A DNA stretch of 50,916 nucleotides, taken from the NCBI RefSeq assembly GCF_001598355.1, contig NZ_BCYU01000031.1:1-50916 (forward strand). Reading direction: 5' to 3'. Below, piece by piece: positions 49,750-50,916 of this stretch. How positions within the stretch are numbered: position 1 is the stretch's first letter; the number at the start of each line of letters is the position of its first letter. Origin of the DNA: Sphingomonas asaccharolytica NBRC 15499. Its GTDB lineage: Bacteria; Pseudomonadota; Alphaproteobacteria; Sphingomonadales; Sphingomonadaceae. Under the pieces are notes generated by a model. It was given only the letters and a program-made list of their open reading frames with translations. It did not search any database and had not been told where the DNA came from. A program made the translations under genes and the position numbers.

Positions 49750-50916
49750 TCAGCCCTTGAGCTTCTTGGTGGCAATTGCCGCGCCTTCGGCCATCGCCGC
49801 CAGCTTGGCCCACACCACTTCGGGATGGCCGACACGCGAGCCGATGCCGCAATCGGTCCCGCCCTGGATATTCTCCATGCCGACAAGCTTACCGACATTG
49901 ACGAGCCGTTCGGCCACCAGCTCGGGATGCTCGACCAGGTCGGTCATATGGCCGACAACGCCGGGGCAGATGATTTTGCCGGCGGGAAGCTTGACGTCTT
50001 CCCAGATGCGCCACTCATGCGCGTGGCGGACATTGCTCGCCTCGAACGTGTAGCACTGCGCGTTGATCTTGAGCATCAGGTCGACGATGTTCTTGAACTC
50101 GATGTCGTGAACATGCGGGCGATGGCCGCTGCCCCAGCACATGTGAAAACGGATCTGCTCCTCGGGCAGGCCCTCGACCGCATGGTTGATCACCTCGACC
50201 GCGAATTCCAGATAGTCGCGATACTGGTCGACCGACCATTCGGGATAGAACATCCAGCTCGTCGCGAATTCGGGCTCGTCGATCTGGACGATCAGCCCGG
50301 CATCGGTGATCGCCTTATATTCCTCGCGCATCGCCGCGCCGACCGCCATCATGTAATCGCGCTCGTCGCGATAGAAAGCGTTGCGCGCGCCGGCGCCGGC
50401 GCTGAGCGGGCCGAGAGCGGCGATGAAGCCATCGACCTGGCTCTTTCCCTCGATCCCCTTTTTGAGCGCGTCGATGTCCTTCGCGATCTCGGCTTGACCA
50501 ATATAGGTCAGCGCGCTCGTGCAGACCTTTTCGGTGGTCGGGCGCTTGGGGACGTTGCCGGGCGTCATGAAGCCAGGGCGGACCGGGCCGCCGGCGCCGG
50601 CGAACCACAGGCCGGATTCATAGAAGCCCGGGAAATCGCGGCGGTCGCGCTCGCCCGGACCGGCACGCTTGGACGGCGCCGCAGGGTCGCGCGGCAGCGA
50701 TTCCCAGCCCGTCACGCGCTGCTGGATATAGCTGGTGTAGCTGCCCATGTTGGCGGCCTTCACATATTCGCCGTCGTTGATGATATCGACGCCGCATTCG
50801 ATCTGCTTATCGACGACTTCGCGCACCGCCTTGGGCAGCCGCACGGCGATCTCGGCCTGTTTGGTGTCGGCATCGACGAGCAGCGCATCGAGATCGGCGG
50901 GACGCGGCAGATTCCC
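49750..50916 (-). CDS. MetE-like zinc methyltransferase-fold protein (MetE3, partial)
   Basis: An incomplete gene: the reading frame stays open to the window edge, so its N terminus lies outside. At least 389 codons are present. It is a paralogue of MetE1, with probable zinc residues in FHMCWGS (His, Cys), TFEASN (Glu) and GTDCGIG (Cys), and a kept VQIDEP segment that MetE1 lacks. Both share HMCWGS, DVKLP.GKI and VEHPELVA. The N-terminal part (VDIINDGEY, DFPGFYESG) matches the barrel edge of this short family, not the MetE folate domain. Its partner genes to the right are unknown. Confidence 0.8.
   Translation of the reverse strand, partial: GNLPRPADLDALLVDADTKQAEIAVRLPKAVREVVDKQIECGVDIINDGEYVKAANMGSYTSYIQQRVTGWESLPRDPAAPSKRAGPGERDRRDFPGFYESGLWFAGAGGPVRPGFMTPGNVPKRPTTEKVCTSALTYIGQAEIAKDIDALKKGIEGKSQVDGFIAALGPLSAGAGARNAFYRDERDYMMAVGAAMREEYKAITDAGLIVQIDEPEFATSWMFYPEWSVDQYRDYLEFAVEVINHAVEGLPEEQIRFHMCWGSGHRPHVHDIEFKNIVDLMLKINAQCYTFEASNVRHAHEWRIWEDVKLPAGKIICPGVVGHMTDLVEHPELVAERLVNVGKLVGMENIQGGTDCGIGSRVGHPEVVWAKLAAMAEGAAIATKKLKG

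Noticed and set aside
1..50916. tRNA, rRNA or riboswitch genes
   Set aside because: Intergenic gaps are short (all under 300 bases) and I saw no cloverleaf, rRNA or conserved riboswitch core; a covariance-model search would be needed to exclude small RNAs.

Overview
The window is GC-rich, densely packed DNA with no gene-free stretch over 300 bases. It looks like the chromosome or a large replicon of a sphingomonad-type alphaproteobacterium. Pointers are an NDP-forming feruloyl-CoA synthetase next to a feruloyl-CoA hydratase/lyase (the ferA/ferB arrangement known from Sphingobium), a large TonB receptor with an EIVVTGSR box, AAHS-type aromatic acid permeases, and many operons coupled by 4-base ATGA or GTGA overlaps. 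I see no rRNA, tRNA, CRISPR array, insertion sequence or phage gene. The whole window reads as one aromatic or ether catabolic gene island.

Layout. 1-1.8 kb: the last codons of an upstream gene, then metF-like and purU (C1-folate oxidation). 1.9-8.8 kb, minus strand: aldehyde dehydrogenase, FAD monooxygenase, alpha/beta hydrolase, LuxR-type regulator and PQQ quinohemoprotein dehydrogenase. 9.0-10.6 kb: GMC oxidoreductase followed by a palindromic REP-like repeat. 10.9-14.3 kb, minus strand: ferA, ferB and a carboxymuconolactone decarboxylase (CMD)-like gene. 14.5-18.7 kb, plus strand: bicupin, DUF6282-like metal hydrolase, aldehyde dehydrogenase, folD. 18.7-21.7 kb, minus strand: permease and two amidohydrolases. 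22-27.3 kb, plus strand: TonB receptor, second permease, cytochrome c, GlcG/HbpS-like exported protein. 27.3-29.8 kb, minus strand: MetE-like protein, esterase-type hydrolase, CMD. 30-31 kb: HpcH/HpaI aldolase and CMD. 31.1-33.2 kb, minus strand: luciferase-like (LLM) monooxygenase and SDR. 33.4-36.9 kb: second MetE-like protein, SMP-30 lactonase, third permease. 36.9-39.1 kb: amidohydrolase, small zinc-ribbon protein, adenosine-kinase-like sugar kinase. 39.1-45.5 kb, minus strand: a seven-gene operon with two hydrolases, LLM monooxygenase, CMD, RibB, flavin reductase and a SAM methyltransferase. 45.6-50.9 kb: LysR, VOC protein, IclR, extradiol-dioxygenase-like protein, MarR, and a third MetE-like gene cut by the window edge.

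How it may work together (inference). Outer-membrane uptake by the TonB receptor and inner-membrane import by three AAHS permeases would feed oxidases, monooxygenases, ferulate-type side-chain shortening and ring- or lactone-processing hydrolases. MetF, FolD and PurU together form a complete route from methyl-tetrahydrofolate to formate plus free tetrahydrofolate. In sphingomonads that route serves tetrahydrofolate-dependent O-demethylation. No LigM/DesA (GcvT-type) demethylase is visible here. There are instead three short MetE-like zinc proteins lacking the folate-binding N-terminal half of MetE. A role for them in taking methyl or alkyl groups from substrates is the most interesting open possibility in the window.

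Two recurring intergenic motifs suggest a shared regulon. Motif A is a palindrome around GAATGSCATTCGTC, found near the FAD monooxygenase, GMC, TonB/permease, MetE1/aldolase and kinase genes. Motif B combines AGGCTGT with TATAAG and lies upstream of MetE1, the LLM monooxygenase and the SMP-30 gene, with weaker relatives elsewhere. IclR, LysR, MarR and LuxR regulators are all encoded locally.
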